A stretch of 64,000 nt of DNA, from positions 62,001-126,000 of the forward strand of contig ONZQ02000011.1 of NCBI GenBank assembly GCA_900312665.1. The letters run 5' to 3'. This DNA is from Cephalotrichum gorgonifer. Lineage: Eukaryota; Ascomycota; Sordariomycetes; Microascales; Microascaceae. Made by a program: the position numbers and the translations under genes. Of the stretch, positions 60,394 through 64,000 are shown in pieces (within the stretch, counting starts at the first letter, position 1; every line of letters begins with the position of its first letter). A model generated the notes under the pieces. The model was not told the DNA's origin and did no database searches. It saw nothing but the letters and a program-made list of their open reading frames with translations.

Positions 60394-61374
60394 CCCAACA
60401 CGTCGCCCTATATCACTCGCTGTCCGAATACTAACCAGGAATACACGAAATATAGTGCGGCTTTACCTCCCAGATCATCTACCCCCCCTCAATGGGCCTA
60501 GTCAAGATCTCCATCCTCCTCTTCCTCTGCCGAATCCTCCCCGCCGTCCACTCCTGGAAGGTTCCCCTGAAGTGCTTCGCCGTCTTGATCGCCGTTGCTG
60601 AGACTGCCTTCACGTTCGCCCTGATATTCCAGTGCTCGCCGGTGCATCAGTACTGGGACCGCGCCAAGCCCGGGCCGAAGTGCGTCAACCGGGCGGTGCT
60701 CTATTTTATCGACGCGTCGGTTAACATTTTTTGCGACTTGGCCATCTTGGTCATACCGACCTTGCTGTTCCGTAGTAAGTCCATAAACAGATAGGGCCTA
60801 CTCTGTCGGGCCTGATCTTGGCTTCACTTAGGCACCGACTCGCTAAACATTCACGTCAGAACTCCAAGTGCCCAGGAGGCAAAAATATCGCGTGATAGCG
60901 CTGTGCTCGGCCGGTATATTGTAAGTGCCCATACGCCCCCCGTATCTCTCCGAGCTACCCTGAGTGGGCATTTACCAACATGGTTCTGCGGCAGTACCTT
61001 AGTCTCTAGCATCCTCCGCCTACCGTACCTACATACTCTAAACCGATCTTACGATCGAACCTGTAAAAAAACCCTCATACCCTAGACCATACTCCTCGCG
61101 AGAATGACTTTTGCTGATGAAGAACACAGGGGATGTCGTCAACCTCGTAATATTCTCCTGCGCCGAACTCTCATCCGCCTTAATTTTCTCCTCCGTCCCA
61201 ACCTTCAAACCCCTCTACGCCGGCCTCAGGGATAAATACAGATCTCAGGGGGCGAGCACCGGCAGCAGGAGCTCGGGAAGCGGGCACGACAAGGTTCCCG
61301 GGCAGAACCCGATTGTACAGGAGTATAGCTCGGAGAGTCTGCGCTCACCTAGACAGGCAAGGCAGCATTTATGA
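59955..61374 (+). CDS. Rhodopsin-domain (Pth11-like) integral membrane protein
   Basis: Seven exons: 59955..60095, 60171..60207, 60265..60332, 60456..60774, 60860..60920, 60995..61062, 61130..61374; 939 nt, 312 aa. Family blocks: YIGADDILVILAM, HYGMGSHISDVPPERVVVMAK, YPPSMGLVKISILLFLCRILP, FALIFQCSPVHQYWDRAKPG, LAILVIPTLLFRKLQVPRRQKY, ILRLPYLHTLNRSYD and WDVVNLVIFSCAELSSALIFSSVPT. The tail is short and Ser/Gly-rich. The second intron (60208..60264) begins with GC and is the only way to keep the frame into AVHYGMG. The third intron contains 32 consecutive A. A seven-helix plasma-membrane sensor is the expected role. Confidence 0.85.
60359..60390 (+). repeat. A32 homopolymer within an intron
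   Basis: Thirty-two A in a row inside intron 3 (60333..60455) of the rhodopsin-domain gene. The true length may differ, since such runs are hard to sequence. Confidence 0.9.
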
Positions 61375-61806
61375 GCAAGGCGAGCTCGGTAGAATTAACG
61401 AAACACCCTGGATGGGGGCTCGCTTCTGAGCGACAGCACTCTTGCCTGGATTTGGACTTTACTATATTTTGTATGGTCGCGTATCTAATTAGCTTTCTAC
61501 TTTTTGGCAGCGGTCTCCATGCCAATAGGACTATTACCCCATGTTAGAAGGTCCCAGGTGAGACCGAGTCCATGAGGTATTGCAGGAAGACCTTACCGTT
61601 TTGCGCCCCGACTGGTGCACATGTTGCCATCCACCACAGAGTCAACAACGACAACAAAGCACAACAACCTCTATGTAAAGTGATACTACACCCTAGACGA
61701 GTCTAGTGTAATGATAGTGTCATTCTGTAATCGTCCAAGTCTGTAATTCAAGTCCCGTTACGTCTCGATCACCGTCAATAACCCCCCATCCCCACCGCAT
61801 GCTACC
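61375..61806. other. Short intergenic, no gene seen
   Basis: Lies between two convergent genes. Nothing recognised. Confidence 0.4.
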
Positions 61807-62898
61807 TCAAACACCCAGAATCGCCTCAACCACCTCGAACACGACCTCGTCACCATCCTTCGCCAGCGTCCTCGCCACCACCATCGAAAGCAGAATGACC
61901 TCGTACATCTGCGCGTCACACGGCACGCATAGCTCCAGCGTCTTCTCCTTCTTGCCCGGCCCAGACTTCAGCTTCGCCACGCGGTTCTTCGACTCGTCCA
62001 CGAGCTCCGTGATCCTCCCTGCCAGGTCTCTCTTCCACTTGAAGGTCCCCTGCGGCGTGTCGACGGTATATCTGTCGCCCAAGCCGCTTTCCTTCACCTT
62101 CACTGATTGGCCGCGGATGGTGAGGCGGGAGGTTCCCATCATGCTGATGACGGCTTCGCCGAGGTGAGGGGCAGCGGGGTTGTTGGTGGCTGGTGAGGAG
62201 TAGTGCATCACGAGGTGGGGCTTGGAGCTGTTTCGTGTGAAGGTGTAGATGGCGGGTGCGCTGGGGTCGGAGGATGCGTGAACTGTCGTGGGACTGTCTT
62301 TGGAGTCGCCGGAGCGGATGGTGGCGGCTTGCAGCGGTGGGGGGCTGGTGGAGTGGTGGGGGTGGGGAGGATAAGGGGTCGGACCACCATACGGAGATGG
62401 TGCCTGTGGGCCCGGGAAGCCATAGGGCGCGGGGGGCTGAAGGGCGTTCGGTGCACCGTTGTAGGGCGTGGGAGCTTGGTACGAGTTCGGCGTGCCGTCG
62501 TAGGGCGGAGGAGAGTGACTCGGAGGGCCAGAGGGGCTCGCTATAGGGGCGGGAGCGCTACCGTACGAAGCTGCTGGTCCGTGGGAGCTTATTGGCAGTT
62601 GAGGAAACGGGCTCTGGGCCGGATGTGGCGCGCCGTATGGTACCGGTTCTCCGTAGGGTGCAGGCGCAGGTGGGTTCGGAGGGCGATACTGAATCGAAGC
62701 ATCATAGTGTTGTGGAGGTCCCCCATATGAAGGTTGCGAGCTATAAGGCCGTGAGCCATAATGTGAGATCTGTTGTGGGCCATAAGTCTGTGAACCATAA
62801 GCCTGCGGACTGTAGTAGTTGTTGGTGCTTTGTCCGTTTACCACGGCGTCCAACTTTGACTCCAGCCCCTTGAGCATCTGAGAGAATCGGCTGCTCAT
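61807..62898 (-). CDS. Pro/Gly/Tyr-rich protein with C-terminal tubby-like domain
   Basis: A single frame of 363 aa. After a short helix (SSRFSQMLKGLESKLDAVV) comes a disordered region of about 170 residues made of irregular PYG, APYG and PPPY units, with repeats such as PAPYGEPVPYGAP. The last 160 residues are globular (IYTFTRNSSKPHLVMHYSS, RYTVDTPQGTFKWKRDL, LELCVPCDAQMYEVILLSMV) and look like the beta-rich tubby-C/LURP-type domains of fungal proteins of unknown function, a tentative call. There is no signal peptide. The Tyr/Pro-rich part is of the kind that can phase-separate or bind WW/SH3 domains; the role is unknown. Confidence 0.75.
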   Translation of the reverse strand: MSSRFSQMLKGLESKLDAVVNGQSTNNYYSPQAYGSQTYGPQQISHYGSRPYSSQPSYGGPPQHYDASIQYRPPNPPAPAPYGEPVPYGAPHPAQSPFPQLPISSHGPAASYGSAPAPIASPSGPPSHSPPPYDGTPNSYQAPTPYNGAPNALQPPAPYGFPGPQAPSPYGGPTPYPPHPHHSTSPPPLQAATIRSGDSKDSPTTVHASSDPSAPAIYTFTRNSSKPHLVMHYSSPATNNPAAPHLGEAVISMMGTSRLTIRGQSVKVKESGLGDRYTVDTPQGTFKWKRDLAGRITELVDESKNRVAKLKSGPGKKEKTLELCVPCDAQMYEVILLSMVVARTLAKDGDEVVFEVVEAILGV

Positions 62899-64000
62899 CG
62901 CGGATCAGTATTTGAGATATCAATAGAGTCAGTAGTGTACGCGGATCCAATCTGGATTAGAACAAAACGAAGAGCAAGAGATGGAGCACGTTGAATACTG
63001 GGGCCCTCTCTGAATATTTTATAGAAACCCTCTCCTCCACAGGGATGAATGGATTATACAACACCAGTGGTCGCGCCGTTTTTCCCCCTTTGGGCAGCGG
63101 GACGACTCCGCCACGCTTAGCCTTTTGAGGGGACAAGATTCGATGGGGTGTCCGCCACGTCCATCTCATTGGGGGGTCGCGACGTGGCAGTTCCACCACT
63201 GCGGGCCTGCGAGCTAATTGCCTAACCTGGAAATTTTCTCGCTTATCCTCTTTTTGTACTCGTGAAGCTTGTTTCAAGTGGCTGTGTTAGCGAGACGAAA
63301 TACCTGAGGACCTCCCACTTCCGGATTGGTATATCAGCGTGCTGCGAGCACCGCCCGGGCTCCCTGGCCGCCGTTAACTGGTCTCTATATGAGAAGAAAA
63401 GGGCAGGGTAAAAGTACTTGTGTTATGGAGTAAGCTCAGGACCCTCCCATCGCCACTACTCGTCCAGCAAAATTCCGAGCATCGCGCCGGCCTCTGGCGA
63501 GTGGAACGGCCTTTATGCCCACTGGCTTACGACCTTCCATGCACTGCGTAATAATCCCTTGGGACCTCGCCGCTGCACTGTGCCACCATTCCTTCTAATC
63601 AAAGTGCGGGGACGAAGGTACCGGGAGTATTTCCTCGCATCTTGAACCTGACGCACTTGTCCTCCGCACCTATCTCACTTGTCCGGCACTATACTCTAAT
63701 TCCGCGTCCCATTCCATCTCACCATTTTAACATCAAGCAACAGCCCCTTCACGAAGCATATAATGCCGCAGAGGTTCTTTGAATGCTCAGTGTCGGGGCG
63801 CGGAAGAGCGAGTGCTTGCAGTTGGCGCCGGGTGCGATTTTTGCAGCAGCCACTTCTGTGGAGTTCATCTGTCTCAGGATTTCCACAAGTGTAGCACCGG
63901 GGTAAGCGTTTCTCAGACATATGCAACTTTACTTTCGCATTGTTATATGAAGGACCTGAATGATGCAGCTTATAATGCGCTCATGGCCGCTAAAATCGGC
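62899..64000. other. Intergenic to the right edge, no gene seen
   Basis: Promoter region of the minus-strand gene, then about 800 bp in which I recognise nothing on either strand. Confidence 0.4.

Noticed and set aside
1..64000. CRISPR arrays, bacterial operons or ribosome binding sites
   Set aside because: None found; the window is eukaryotic with spliceosomal introns.

Overview
The window is nuclear DNA of a filamentous ascomycete (Pezizomycotina; Sordariomycetes is my guess, from protein resemblance rather than any single marker). The evidence is gene structure and content. Most genes are interrupted by 46-126 bp introns with GT..AG ends and CTAAC/CTGAC-like branch points, genes lie singly on both strands without operons, and the families are typical of these fungi: an NLR with a SesB-like hydrolase domain, Pth11-type rhodopsin-domain proteins, a Zn2Cys6 regulator, a siderophore transporter and a CAP10/GT90 glycosyltransferase. 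Most gene models below were built by joining exons by hand; where the start is known, the total coding length divides by three and conserved motifs run across the junctions.

Left part (1-10.4 kb): the 3' part of a subtilase (S8) gene, a 5'-truncated CaiB/BaiF CoA-transferase remnant, then a complete five-exon NLR on the minus strand (alpha/beta-hydrolase, NACHT, WD-type repeats, about 1577 aa). 10.9-17.3 kb: a fructosamine-kinase-like phosphotransferase, a DHA1-type MFS transporter and, convergent to it, a secreted GMC oxidoreductase. 17.3-32.8 kb is gene-poor: one rhodopsin-domain gene (20.9-22.4 kb), one unrecognised intact gene (28.6-29.6 kb) and a few doubtful small ORFs.

Right part (32.8-64 kb) is gene-dense: a siderophore MFS transporter with two perfect iron-GATA motifs about 1.2 kb upstream, a GT90 glycosyltransferase, a small secreted cysteine-containing protein, a methyltransferase, a zinc metallopeptidase with jacalin-like domain, a sulfotransferase-like protein with N-myristoylation signal, a Thr/Cys-rich secreted protein, a GNAT acetyltransferase, an SDR divergent from a C2HC+Zn2Cys6 regulator, a small tetraspan membrane protein, an ACT-domain protein, two more rhodopsin-domain genes, an SRPK-like kinase with no visible start codon, and a Pro/Gly/Tyr-rich protein with a globular tail.

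I do not see a biosynthetic cluster. The plausible functional links are the two death/immunity-type genes at the left (S8 peptidase and NLR), iron uptake under GATA control, and the SDR/regulator pair sharing a 464 bp promoter. A structural oddity is three introns, in three unrelated genes, that are best read as GC-AG introns.
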